Assembly: GCF_019802285.1 (NCBI RefSeq)
Contig: NZ_JAIEUJ010000002.1
Coordinates: 62,001-126,000, forward strand
DNA: 64,000 bases
DNA from: Novilysobacter antarcticus
GTDB taxonomy: Bacteria > Pseudomonadota > Gammaproteobacteria > Xanthomonadales > Xanthomonadaceae
Direction of reading: 5' to 3'
Shown: positions 35,810 to 44,927 of the stretch, piece after piece
Numbering within the stretch: position 1 is the first letter of the stretch
How the letters are laid out: each line of letters begins with the position of its first letter
Position numbers and translations under genes: made by a program
The notes under the pieces: generated by a model
What the model saw: the letters and a program-made list of their open reading frames with translations, nothing else
Databases searched by the model: none
What the model was told of the DNA's origin: nothing

Positions 35810-37020
35810 GAAGGCAACGCCTTGCGGGCCAGAGCGGTATGGAAATCCAGCAGATCGGAGATGTTGTGCTGCCACTGCCGGTTGGCCGCGACGTAGGCGC
35901 GGGCATTCGCGCCCACTCGGGCCAGTCCGGCGACGTCGTTGCTGTGGGCAACAACCCGCTCGACGGCGGCGTCGAGGTCGCCCGCCTTGAACATCCACCC
36001 GGTCTGGTCCTCCACCAGTACCTCCCGGATCGGCTCGAAGTCCGGAGCCACCGGCGGGATGCCGCACGCCATGAACTCGAACAGTTTGACTGGTGAGGTG
36101 TAATCGCCGGCACTTGGCAGGATCGCCATGTCCATCGCCGCTAGCAGTCCCGGGACCTCATCGTGCGGGACCCGACCGGTCAACACCACCTGCGACCCGA
36201 GCGCGTGGGTGTCGACAAACTCCCTCAGCGCCGGATAGGTGGCGCCGTCACCCACCAGCAGCAGCTTCAGGTGCGGCGCCTCGGCGAGCCGGTCGGCGAT
36301 GCGATGCACGAACGCGTCAATGGCGTGCCAAGGCACGAACGCGCCCAGGTACCCACAGACGACGTGCCCCTCCAGTCCCAGGCGCGCACGCGCCTCCTCG
36401 CGCTGGGCCGGGGTAAAGGTGAACTTGTCGATGTTGGCCGCATTCGGGGTGACGATGGCCGGGGCGATCGCCCCGTGCGCCGACCGCGCGCGGTCGCGGA
36501 ACACCCCCGAAACGAACACCAGTCCCGAAGCGTTGCGCAGGACCCAGCCCTCGATGGCCATGGCCACCTTTTGGAAGAACAGGGGCCGGACGCGTTCCAC
36601 TGTCGCCGAATCGTTGACCTCCAGGATGATCGGGATGCCGCGTTTGCGGGCGATCCGGATCGACTCGAACATGAACAACGAATAGCGCTCGTAGATGAAG
36701 TCCACGCCGGGGTTGCGCCGCAACCACGCGCGCAGGCGCCAGCCCGCCACAAGGTTGTAGGCGAGTTCCACCATCTCGAACAACGGCTCGGGCAGGCGGG
36801 TGACCGCACCCATCCACGGCTTCACCTGGCGGGTAGGCGACATGGCCTTGGGCGATGAATACGGATCCGCGCCGGGCAGCGAAATGATGTCGACATCCAC
36901 CCCTTCGGCGCGCAGCGCATCGGTGATGCCGCGGATGTGCACGCCTTCCACGGCCTTGCCCTGCGTGCGGTGGTGATAGAGCACGCTACGCGCGCGCGGC
37001 CGGGTGTCGCCATCAGGCAT
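35806..37020 (-). CDS. Glycosyltransferase family 4
   Basis: A 404-residue retaining glycosyltransferase with two Rossmann-like halves. Donor-site marks are CGYLGAFVPWHAID, LKLLLVGDGATYPALREF and SPVKLFEFMACGIPPVAPD, with the E of the EX7E motif around KLFEFMACG. It adds one sugar to the repeat unit on its lipid carrier at the inner membrane. ATG 37020 has a strong GAAGGA seven bases upstream. ATG 37071 overlaps the stop of the FemAB-like gene in an ATGA arrangement and is also possible, adding 17 residues. Confidence 0.88.
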   Translation of the reverse strand: MPDGDTRPRARSVLYHHRTQGKAVEGVHIRGITDALRAEGVDVDIISLPGADPYSSPKAMSPTRQVKPWMGAVTRLPEPLFEMVELAYNLVAGWRLRAWLRRNPGVDFIYERYSLFMFESIRIARKRGIPIILEVNDSATVERVRPLFFQKVAMAIEGWVLRNASGLVFVSGVFRDRARSAHGAIAPAIVTPNAANIDKFTFTPAQREEARARLGLEGHVVCGYLGAFVPWHAIDAFVHRIADRLAEAPHLKLLLVGDGATYPALREFVDTHALGSQVVLTGRVPHDEVPGLLAAMDMAILPSAGDYTSPVKLFEFMACGIPPVAPDFEPIREVLVEDQTGWMFKAGDLDAAVERVVAHSNDVAGLARVGANARAYVAANRQWQHNISDLLDFHTALARKALPS

Positions 37021-37067
37021 GGTCATTTCCTTCTCGACAATGTGCATTTCGTTGGGCATCGCATGGT

Positions 37068-38309
37068 TCATTCCCCCCGCTGCCCGGCATCGGCGGCCAG
37101 CGCACGCGCCAGCGGCACACCAAAGGTGTTCTTGCCCAGCACCCTCGCTACCAGGCGCTCGCCGGACATGCGCGCGCCGTGGCGGCGGATATCGACCCAG
37201 TGCAGCCTGCGGGCGTCGGTGGCCAGGCGCCGCTTGTACTCCTGGGCGCCGGCAAGGAAGTCGAAATGGCTCCACCCCTCCCGCAGAGCCTGCTCGATCG
37301 TGGCGTGCAGCGCGGCAAGTCCCGGGCGGTCATGCTTGGGCAGCGCGCCGTAGTTCAGGCCGCTGTTGTAGTAGTAGATGCGATCGCGCCACGCCAGGTT
37401 GTAGACATAGCCGACGGTGAGCGGACCCGCGCTGACCCGGGTCATCCGGGTGAAACCCGTGGCCGCGCCGGCCCCCACCAGCGAGCGATGGAACCGGCAG
37501 AAGAACGGGCTCGAAAATGATCCCGGCTTGCCCTTGCTGTTCCAGTAACTGGTGTGCAGGGCAGCCATTTCTTCCAGCCAGGCCAGCGCGGTGGAGGCAT
37601 CCTCGGCGACCTCCGCATGCAACTCTCCGTGGGCGCCGTAGCCGCGCCGGGTCTGGTTGAGCGATCCGCGGATGTTCGCCCCCAGACTGGCGTGATAGCT
37701 CCTGCCCTCCGCCCGCAGCGCCGCCAGGTCGACGAAGTACGACGGGCGCGCATCCACACTCGCCGCATCCAGACTTGCAGGCAACGCAGAGACAATGGCG
37801 TCGGCGTGCGCGGTGGCGCTGATCCTGAGCCGTCGCCAGCCCCTTCCCAAGCGCCTGATCGCTTCGAACAGCGCCTTGTAGCCTGCGGTTTCCGCACCCG
37901 TGCGCACCAGCAGCCCGGCGTATTCGATGGTGACCTGATCGATGCTCGCGTCGCCGGTTTCCTGCACCAGCAGTGAGTGACTGCCAAACAGCCTGCCCAC
38001 GCCGCGCTCCGGCGCCTTGAACAGAAGAGCCAGCGCAAACACCCCCGACTCGTCGCAGGCGCGGAACACCAGCGGGCGGCACGTGGCTGGCAGCAACGCC
38101 AGCCAGGTCGATACCCAGGACCAGGAGGTGAACGGGGACGCGTCCGCCCGCGACTCCAGCCGGATCCAGTCCGCCGCCAGCCCCGGGTAGGCGTCGACCG
38201 CCACCAGTTCCGCACGTACCGCCGATTGGGCGTTTGCGCCCGACACCGCGACGGGCAAAAGACGGCTGGCCGTCAACATCTCCATGCCTGCGTCATCCCC
38301 CTTATCCAT
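37068..38309 (-). CDS. FemAB/GNAT-like acyltransferase
   Basis: A 413-residue protein with the polysaccharide-locus FemAB/GNAT-like fold. The first half has SPFTSWSWVSTWLALLP and RPLVFRACDESGVFALALL, the second NIRGSLNQTRRGYGAHGELH and DRIYYYNSGLNYGALPKHDRPGLAALHATIEQAL, the usual conserved end with FDFLAGAQEYKRRLAT. Such enzymes transfer acyl or aminoacyl groups, here perhaps from the carrier proteins in the cluster (inference). The ATG overlaps the GNAT stop by eight bases; ATG 38285 is an alternative. Pairs with the GNAT as at 12512-14712. Confidence 0.8.
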   Translation of the reverse strand: MDKGDDAGMEMLTASRLLPVAVSGANAQSAVRAELVAVDAYPGLAADWIRLESRADASPFTSWSWVSTWLALLPATCRPLVFRACDESGVFALALLFKAPERGVGRLFGSHSLLVQETGDASIDQVTIEYAGLLVRTGAETAGYKALFEAIRRLGRGWRRLRISATAHADAIVSALPASLDAASVDARPSYFVDLAALRAEGRSYHASLGANIRGSLNQTRRGYGAHGELHAEVAEDASTALAWLEEMAALHTSYWNSKGKPGSFSSPFFCRFHRSLVGAGAATGFTRMTRVSAGPLTVGYVYNLAWRDRIYYYNSGLNYGALPKHDRPGLAALHATIEQALREGWSHFDFLAGAQEYKRRLATDARRLHWVDIRRHGARMSGERLVARVLGKNTFGVPLARALAADAGQRGE

Positions 38310-39387
38310 CCAGGTCGATATTCGTGAAGTGCAGGTCCGGCGAGCCCGCTGTGGACAGCTCGCGATTCAGCCAGCGACCGAATATCCGTTGCTTCCCGCG
38401 CTCGACGAAACCCGCCAATCGCCACGAGTCCATGCCGCCATCCGGCACGCAGACATGGATGCTGATAGCCGAGTAGCCCTCGCTGCGTGCATGGCGAACC
38501 AGCGCCTCCACCAGCTCCAGGGCCGGGCGTCCACCGCTGTCCGCGGACCAGAAATCCTGGACATCCAGCGTGTGCGGCCATTTTGGATCGACCTCGCAGG
38601 CGAACCAGGCCAGCGCATCGCCGCTTCGGGCGTCGCTGACCATCACGTAGCGGGTACTGGGATCAGCGGACCGGTCGAACCGCCAGCCCAGCATCCGGGT
38701 ATCGCGCGTTGCGGTCAGCGCCATGCCCGGACCAGAGCGCGCCCAGATCTCGTCCATCCGACCGTCTGCGGCGTGGGTCCATTCGACTTTCAGCCCTGAG
38801 CGCGAGGACGTCTCGCGCATGCTATCCACAAGGTCCACGGCCCAGCCGGCGAGCTGCGCCAGCGGAGCCAGCAGAGCCGGCATCCGGCGCGCCAGGTAGC
38901 GGCCATGGCGCAACACTTTCACGTGGCGCTCCATGACACCCACCGGCCTCAGTCCGGCGCGTTTGAGCGCCGCGTCCGCACCCTCGCTGTTGCGCGGCAG
39001 GCCATAGATGAAGTCGAAACGATGCTTCCCGTCCGCCAACAACGCCTCCAGCAGCATCACGGCCGGTCCCAGCGAGCGGTGCTCGGCGTCGATCGCCAAA
39101 TGCGACACCACGCCCACGCGGATGCGGTCGTCACCCAGGCTCATCACCCGCGGCGCGAGCAACGCAACGCCCACCTTGCGGCGGCTGCGCCCGTCCTCGA
39201 GGAAGCGCAACGCGGGCTCGCCAAACGGCGAGCGGTCAAACAGCGCATCAAAGCGTTGCCCGTGCACGTCGTCGGGTCCACTGAGGTTGTCGCGCCAGGC
39301 CTGAATGGTCGCGTTGCGTGCCTCGGCGATGCCGTCAGCCTCACCGATCAGGTAGTGCGGTTCGGCGACGGCGCATTCAACGCGCAT
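38302..39387 (-). CDS. GNAT-type N-acyltransferase (paralogue of the one at 12512)
   Basis: A 361-residue protein whose first half holds VVSHLAIDAEHRSLGPAVMLLEALL and FDFIYGLPRNSEGADAALKRAGL, and whose second half ends in SISIHVCVPDGGMDSWRLAGF. It matches the outlying gene at 12512-13597 block by block and has the same length (361 residues), so one is a duplicate of the other. AAGGA directly precedes ATG 39387, and the start overlaps the end of the NAD-synthase-like gene. An N-acylation role on a sugar or amino acid is inferred. Confidence 0.78.
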   Translation of the reverse strand: MRVECAVAEPHYLIGEADGIAEARNATIQAWRDNLSGPDDVHGQRFDALFDRSPFGEPALRFLEDGRSRRKVGVALLAPRVMSLGDDRIRVGVVSHLAIDAEHRSLGPAVMLLEALLADGKHRFDFIYGLPRNSEGADAALKRAGLRPVGVMERHVKVLRHGRYLARRMPALLAPLAQLAGWAVDLVDSMRETSSRSGLKVEWTHAADGRMDEIWARSGPGMALTATRDTRMLGWRFDRSADPSTRYVMVSDARSGDALAWFACEVDPKWPHTLDVQDFWSADSGGRPALELVEALVRHARSEGYSAISIHVCVPDGGMDSWRLAGFVERGKQRIFGRWLNRELSTAGSPDLHFTNIDLDG

Positions 39388-40399
39388 GTCCTTGCTCCGC
39401 AACCCGGTCTTCCACCAGCGTTGGCCCCTGCCACGCGTCGCCCACCAGGATCGGTGGCTCATGCAGGTATCGCGTGGTGCGGCGCTTGTTGTCGATGTCG
39501 GCGTAGATCGACTCGGCCCGTGCGCGGTCGATGCCCAGCGCGTCGGCCAGCTGAGCCGCCGGGTAACCGTGGTCACGCGCCCACAAGGCGAGATCCATTT
39601 GCCGGTACGGCAAGGCAAAGTAGAACTCGTCCTGGCCCTGGGCGAGGCTGTAGGTGTCGGTAGTGGGCACGACGTTGCAGACCCGTTCGGGCAGGCCCAG
39701 GTGCCGTGCCATTGCGTAGACCTGGGACTTGTACAGGTGCGCGATGGGCTTGATGTCCGCCGAGCCGTCCCCGTTCTTGACGAAGAAACCCTGGTCGTAT
39801 TCGAGATGGTTGGGCGTGCCGACCACCGCGTAGTTGAGCCGGTCAGCGTGGTAGTACTCCAGGGTCTTGCGGATGCGCTGCTTGAAATTGGTCGCGGCAA
39901 CGATCTGCAGGTATTCGGACAGGCCGAGCGTGCGCTCGTGGACCTCTCCATCCGGTGACTCGGCGACCAGCTTGAAGACGTTGACGCGACCTTCGGTGCC
40001 ACCGTCGATCGCGATCTTGAAGCGCCAGTCTTCCGCGAACGCAGGCAGCGCGCGGCGCACGGCGGCGTCGCGCTCGGAGTAGCAGCCGATTGCCTCCAGC
40101 GCAGGTGCGATATCGACCGTCAGGGTGCGGATGCCCAGGTGTGTGGCGAGTATCCCGGCACGAAGTGCGCTGTCGTCGTTGGAATCGCGCTCCGGCAGGA
40201 TCAGCGCGAAGACCCGGTCCGGCCCCAGTGCACGGACAGCCAACGCGGCGCAGCATGAGGAATCGATGCCACCGGAGATCGCCACCACCAGTCCACGCTT
40301 GTGCAACACGCGCGCAGTGGCATCGCGCACGCGCGTGGCGATGCGATCCGCCTCCCGCTCCAGGTCGAGTTCGAGCACATCAAAGTCCAGCGCTTTCAT
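39377..40399 (-). CDS. nadE: NAD(+) synthase-like ATP pyrophosphatase
   Basis: A 340-residue protein with the P-loop VAISGGIDSSCCAALAV (42-48) and the NadE-type segment VVGTPNHLEYDQGFFVKNGDGSADIKPIAHLYKSQVY, so it is close to ammonia-dependent NAD synthases. No glutaminase domain is present. In this operon, between an acyl-AMP ligase and acyltransferases, it may instead be an amide-forming enzyme on a polymer precursor; this is inference. A second, housekeeping NadE elsewhere in the genome would favour that. Both gene ends overlap their neighbours. Confidence 0.75.
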   Translation of the reverse strand: MKALDFDVLELDLEREADRIATRVRDATARVLHKRGLVVAISGGIDSSCCAALAVRALGPDRVFALILPERDSNDDSALRAGILATHLGIRTLTVDIAPALEAIGCYSERDAAVRRALPAFAEDWRFKIAIDGGTEGRVNVFKLVAESPDGEVHERTLGLSEYLQIVAATNFKQRIRKTLEYYHADRLNYAVVGTPNHLEYDQGFFVKNGDGSADIKPIAHLYKSQVYAMARHLGLPERVCNVVPTTDTYSLAQGQDEFYFALPYRQMDLALWARDHGYPAAQLADALGIDRARAESIYADIDNKRRTTRYLHEPPILVGDAWQGPTLVEDRVAEQGHAR

Positions 40400-41928
40400 T
40401 GCAACTCCTGCATGGCTGACGGTTCGGTCAACAGGACACGACGGACCTTGCCGGACGCCGTCCGTGGCAATGTCGCTATGAACTCCACATGGCGGGGGAC
40501 CTTGTAGGTCGCCAGGCGCCTGCGGCAATGGGCCCGCACCAGATTGGCGTCCAGCGGCGGATCGCCGGAGGCCACGATGAACACCTTGACCACCTGCCCC
40601 AGCGTCGGCTCGTCGACCCCGACAACGGCCGCGTCGATCACCCCCGGCAACTCGAACAGCACCTCTTCCACGTCCAGTGGGTGCACGCGATGTGCGCCGG
40701 TCTTGATCATGTCGCTGCGGCGCCCGTCCAGGTAGAGATACCCCTCACCATCGAGATGGCCCATATCCCCGGTGCGAAGCCAGCCGTCGCGCAACACCAG
40801 GGCGGTGGCAGCCGGGTCATTCCAATACCCGGCCATGACGTTCGCGCCGCGCACCCACACCTCGCCCGCAGTACCTGCGGGGACACTGGCGCCGGCGTCG
40901 TCGCGCACCTCGATGCTGACCCCGCGGATCGCCTTCCCCGCCGAGCCGGGCTTGTCGTCCAGGCGCTCTGGCGGCAGCCACGCAAGGCGTGCCGTCGCTT
41001 CGGTCTGTCCGTACATGACGAACAGCCGCGCCTGCGGAATGGCATTGCGCAGTCGCTTGATGAGCGTGGGTGCCATCGCACCGCCGGCCTGGGTCAGGTA
41101 GCGCAGCGAGGACAGGTCGCGTCCGGCCAGCACCGCGCGGTCCAGCAGCAGCGAAAATGTCGATGCCACCCCGGGGAAGCCGGTGACCCGCTCACGCTCC
41201 ATCAGATCGGCGACCATCTCCGGAAACACGAGGTTCGGCTGCAGCACCAGGCGGCCACCCGCTGCCAGGTGCGTGTGCAGCACCGAGGCACCGTAGGAGT
41301 AGTAGAACGGCAGCACCGACACCGCGCTGTCCTCTCGCGTCAACGCCAGGTACTCGATGATGGCGTCGGTGTTGGCCACCACGTTGGCGTGGGTCAGGGT
41401 CACGCCCTTGGGCGCACCGGTGGTGCCTGAGGTGTACAGGAGGGTCGCGACAGGCTGGAAGATGTGCGCCGCAGATGCCACCGGCGCGGATTCGACGGCA
41501 TCCTGCCAGTTGATGCCGCCCGTGGGCTCCTCACCCGCACCTGTGACAACGCGTTGCAGCGTGACCCCGGCCTCGGCGAGTGCCAATGCGATCTCGGTGT
41601 TGTCGGCCTCGTGGACCAGCAGCGTCGCCCCCGAATGCCGAAGCCAGGCGCCCAGTTCGCGTCCGCGTGCCTGTGCGTTCAACGGCACCGCCACGCACCC
41701 GGCCAGCCAACTGCCGTAGCACGCCACCACTGCTTCAAGACAGTTGGGAAGGACGATGGCGATGCGCTCGCCCGCGCCGAGACCCTGAGCATGCAGGAAA
41801 CCGGCAAATCCCTTTACACGCGCCGCGAGCTCCGCGTAGTCGATCCGGCGATCGCCATCAACGATCGCACCCAGCCGCGGATGGGTTCGGGCAGTGACGA
41901 GCAGCCGGGATGCCAGCGATTTCGTCAT
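40396..41928 (-). CDS. Acyl-AMP ligase (exosortase-A-locus type)
   Basis: AMP-forming acyl ligase of 510 residues. It has the P-loop LLYTSGTTGAPKGVTLTH, the adenine motif MYGQTEATARLAWLPPE, TGDMGHLDGEGYLYLDGR and the catalytic lysine in PRTASGKVRRVLL. The preceding gene is an acyl carrier protein joined by an ATGA overlap, so it probably loads an acyl group onto that carrier. A close paralogue lies at 62875-64000 (same WLPPE.L signature). ATG 41937 is an alternative start. Confidence 0.9.
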   Translation of the reverse strand: MTKSLASRLLVTARTHPRLGAIVDGDRRIDYAELAARVKGFAGFLHAQGLGAGERIAIVLPNCLEAVVACYGSWLAGCVAVPLNAQARGRELGAWLRHSGATLLVHEADNTEIALALAEAGVTLQRVVTGAGEEPTGGINWQDAVESAPVASAAHIFQPVATLLYTSGTTGAPKGVTLTHANVVANTDAIIEYLALTREDSAVSVLPFYYSYGASVLHTHLAAGGRLVLQPNLVFPEMVADLMERERVTGFPGVASTFSLLLDRAVLAGRDLSSLRYLTQAGGAMAPTLIKRLRNAIPQARLFVMYGQTEATARLAWLPPERLDDKPGSAGKAIRGVSIEVRDDAGASVPAGTAGEVWVRGANVMAGYWNDPAATALVLRDGWLRTGDMGHLDGEGYLYLDGRRSDMIKTGAHRVHPLDVEEVLFELPGVIDAAVVGVDEPTLGQVVKVFIVASGDPPLDANLVRAHCRRRLATYKVPRHVEFIATLPRTASGKVRRVLLTEPSAMQELQ

Positions 41929-42182
41929 ACCACGCACGCTGCCATTTTTCGCGCCATGAACGCGCTGATCATGTCGATCGAATCGAAATTGGCCGGGATC
42001 ATTTCCGCGGCTTCAACGCGGATGCCGTAGGTGCCTTCCAGGAACTCGACGAGCTCCAGGATCCCGGTCGAGTCCACGACGCCCCCGCGGATAAGCGATG
42101 CGTCATCGGCCAGCGCCGCGGCATCCTCGGTGAAGAGGTAATTGCCGAGGATGAAAGGCTTGATCGTCTTCTTGAAGTCCAT
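41925..42182 (-). CDS. Acyl carrier protein (first of two)
   Basis: An 85-residue carrier protein with the phosphopantetheine site at Ser38 in GGVVDSTGILELVEFLE, followed by helix GIRVEAAEMIPANFDSIDMI. Its stop overlaps the ligase start, so ligase and carrier are made together. It is not the housekeeping fatty-acid ACP: the sequence differs (DST instead of DSL) and no fab genes are near. It likely carries the group that the ligase activates and the FemAB/GNAT enzymes transfer. Confidence 0.88.
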   Translation of the reverse strand: MDFKKTIKPFILGNYLFTEDAAALADDASLIRGGVVDSTGILELVEFLEGTYGIRVEAAEMIPANFDSIDMISAFMARKMAACVV

Positions 42183-42278
42183 CGCAGTCGTTGCTTCCCA
42201 GCATCAGATACCAGTTAGAACGGCAACCCCGGCGACAACCGGCCGGGACACCTCGACGCACGGGCTTGCGCGCCTTCG

Positions 42279-43535
42279 CTAGCGACCAGACGCCCTGAAG
42301 CCCGCCAGCACCCGCGTGCACGCATCCAGGGTGTCGACGGCAACGTCGTGCCAACCGCGACGCATCGAGGCGGCCATTGCAGCCCGGTCCCAGTCGGCGT
42401 CCAGAGCGACCTCCAGGGCGCGCTCCAGGGCGGCGGGATCACGCGGGGACACGAGCAGGCCATTGCCTTTGCGCACAATCTCGCCTGCCCCACCCACGTC
42501 GCTGACCACGACCGGGCAGCCGCACGCGATGGCCTCGACGACCACGTTGGGGTAGCCCTCCGACCAGCTCGGCAAGGTCAGCACATCCGAAGCGCCAATC
42601 CATTCCGCGACACCCGTCGGCTCCATGCCACCGGGCAGATACACCTGCGCTTCGATGCCATGGGCCCGCAGCAGCTCTGGCAGCTGCCGTCGCATCACAC
42701 CATCACCGACCAGGGCCAATCGCGCGCGCGGATCGCGCCCGGCGATGGCGGCGAATGCCTGCAGCAGTTCCATCAGCCCCTTGGACTCGACGAACCGGCC
42801 GACATACACCAACAGCCGCACGTCAGCGTCCACTCCCAGCTGCGCGCGCATCGCGGCACGCTCGCGCGGGTGGAACACCGCGGTGTCGATCCCGTTGACG
42901 ATCGTGCGCACCTTGGCCGGGTGGGCACCAAACGTCTCGATGGCGGCGGCCCGCATCGCCTCGCTGACCGTCAGCACCTGATCCGCGCCGGCGAGGACCT
43001 TGCGCGTGAGGTGGGCGTTGATACCGGACCGCACGTGGATGTCGGAGCCTCGCGCACCGACGATGCACGGAACTCCCAGCCGCCGCGAAGCACGGAGGGC
43101 GGCATAGCCATCGGGATAGACCCAGTACGCGAGGACCAGATCGGGCCGGAACGCGCGCAGGCGCGGGATCAGGGCGTGGCCGCCAACCATGCCGTTGGTT
43201 GCCCGCGATACGCCGGGGATGCCCGGGTAGGTGTAGGGCTCCAGGTCGATGCCATCCAGGGTGTAGTCCGGGCCGACCTCGCCGTGCAGGAAGCTGCGCG
43301 GGGCAAGCCCGGGCAGGCGCAGGTAGCGCACCTGGGGCAGAAACACCCGCACCGTCGCCAGGCGGCTGAGCGCGCGGGCGGTCTCGTGGATGTAGCGGCC
43401 GCGCGTCTTGTCGTAGGGCACCGGCAGTATCGGGGTCACCAGCGCGATCCGCAGCGGCACGCCGTCGTCGACGCCATCGGGTGCCGCCGCTCGTGGCGAC
43501 AGTGCCGTATCAGAGGAAGGCCCGAGCCCGTTCAT
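42279..43535 (-). CDS. Glycosyltransferase family 4
   Basis: A 418-residue GT4 enzyme. N-terminal half: LRIALVTPILPVPYDKTRGRYIHETA, then GARGSDIHVRSG. C-terminal donor half: LLVYVGRFVESKGLMELLQAF, LALVGDGVMRRQLPELL and SEGYPNVVVEAIACGCPVVVSD (EX7E). It probably transfers one sugar of the repeat unit. ATG 43535 overlaps the stop of the O-antigen-ligase-like gene (ATGA). Confidence 0.9.
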   Translation of the reverse strand: MNGLGPSSDTALSPRAAAPDGVDDGVPLRIALVTPILPVPYDKTRGRYIHETARALSRLATVRVFLPQVRYLRLPGLAPRSFLHGEVGPDYTLDGIDLEPYTYPGIPGVSRATNGMVGGHALIPRLRAFRPDLVLAYWVYPDGYAALRASRRLGVPCIVGARGSDIHVRSGINAHLTRKVLAGADQVLTVSEAMRAAAIETFGAHPAKVRTIVNGIDTAVFHPRERAAMRAQLGVDADVRLLVYVGRFVESKGLMELLQAFAAIAGRDPRARLALVGDGVMRRQLPELLRAHGIEAQVYLPGGMEPTGVAEWIGASDVLTLPSWSEGYPNVVVEAIACGCPVVVSDVGGAGEIVRKGNGLLVSPRDPAALERALEVALDADWDRAAMAASMRRGWHDVAVDTLDACTRVLAGFRASGR

Positions 43536-44803
43536 GACATCGCCAGCAGTACTTTCAGCAGCCCGTAGAAGCCCACGACCGCCACGCACGCCAGCACCAG
43601 CCAGCGCAGCAGGTCCTGGCCAAGATTGAACGGCACCACGTCGGGGAAACGCTCACGCACGGCGGTGAAATGCGCCACCACCACGGCACTGAGCAGGTAC
43701 GGCAGCATCACGTAGCTGCGGCTGAGGAAGAACGCGGTGGCCGCATACCCGACCAGCGACACCAGCAGTGTCATCGCGATGGCGCGATCGCGTCGCCATT
43801 CAATGACGTCATCGTCGTCGGACAACTCCGGGGCGTGGCGGAGGATCCGCACCATCATCCAGAAGCAGTAACCCAGGAAGGAGAACCACAGAAAGAACCC
43901 GATGAATCCGTTCTCGGCCAGCACGAGGATCAGTGAGTTGTGTGCGGTGAGCTCGTTGTATTCGGTGAACCGGTCCGTGCCGACGCCCATCACCGGGTGG
44001 GCAATGAACATCTGCATGCCTTCGTACCAGGCTTCCACGCGACCGGTGGCGGAACGTTCCTGCACGTCGAGCTGGTCCAGACGCGACGGCAGGAGTTTCA
44101 GCAGCGTCAGGCACACCGCGGCCATGACGCCTGCGGTAACCGGGCCACGGCGCTGCCAGAGATACGCGCCGCTCATCACCACCAGGGCCAACAGTGATCC
44201 GCGCGAGTTGGTCAGCAATATCCCGTATAGCAGCAAAGCCGTGCCGCCCAGCCAGACCAGACGCCGCAGGCCGAGCAGGCCACCGCGGCTGCTCAGGTAA
44301 AGCGCCATCGGCACGCAGATCACGAACAGCATGCCGAGGTCATTGGGGTCACTGAAGATGCCCAGGTACTGGATCCGCCCGTCGTCGATCAGTGGCATCC
44401 CGGTCCAGCCCAGCCCGGTCGCGGACTGCTTGATGCCGTGGACCGCCAGCAACATGGCGCAGGCGGTGAACACGCCGATGACAAACACCACCCTTTTGCG
44501 GGTCAGCGCGGTGTTGGCCAGCAGCACGAACGCGACCAGGGTGGGCGCAAACACGTTGAAGTGCTCCAGCGCGCCGCCACTCCAGCCATTGACCGCAATC
44601 GACAGGCTGGTGACCAGCAGGAACAGCGCCAGGAGAAGGTACTGGGGCTCGTCGAAACGCTTGTGTCGGGACGGCAGCCACGCCACCAGCGCCGTGATCA
44701 ATGCGATCGGCAGGAAAGGAACGCCCGCCTGCGCCCACTGCGGATACTCCTGCGGCCGCACCAGGACCAGCACCAGGTAAATCACGATGAAAATGAAAGG
44801 CAT
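43532..44803 (-). CDS. O-antigen ligase/polymerase-like membrane protein
   Basis: A 423-residue protein with about ten to twelve hydrophobic helices, beginning MPFIFIVIYLVLVLVRPQEYPQW. The loop GMQMFIAHPVMGVGTDRFTEYNELTAHNSLILVLAENGFIG carries the HPxxGVG...HN signature of O-antigen ligases and Wzy polymerases. The opening VRPQEY resembles the ligase-like proteins of exosortase-A loci. It is the only polymerase/ligase candidate in the window and probably polymerises the repeat units in the periplasm. Confidence 0.88.
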   Translation of the reverse strand: MPFIFIVIYLVLVLVRPQEYPQWAQAGVPFLPIALITALVAWLPSRHKRFDEPQYLLLALFLLVTSLSIAVNGWSGGALEHFNVFAPTLVAFVLLANTALTRKRVVFVIGVFTACAMLLAVHGIKQSATGLGWTGMPLIDDGRIQYLGIFSDPNDLGMLFVICVPMALYLSSRGGLLGLRRLVWLGGTALLLYGILLTNSRGSLLALVVMSGAYLWQRRGPVTAGVMAAVCLTLLKLLPSRLDQLDVQERSATGRVEAWYEGMQMFIAHPVMGVGTDRFTEYNELTAHNSLILVLAENGFIGFFLWFSFLGYCFWMMVRILRHAPELSDDDDVIEWRRDRAIAMTLLVSLVGYAATAFFLSRSYVMLPYLLSAVVVAHFTAVRERFPDVVPFNLGQDLLRWLVLACVAVVGFYGLLKVLLAMS

Positions 44804-44927
44804 CAAGATCCGGCATCTCCCCCAGAGCCATCGATCCGCAGACCACACGGCCGTGCCGCAGTGAAGCGGGCTTGTTGCAACACGCTCCTCGACACGGACA
44901 GACAACGCGAGACGCGCGCGAAGGGGG

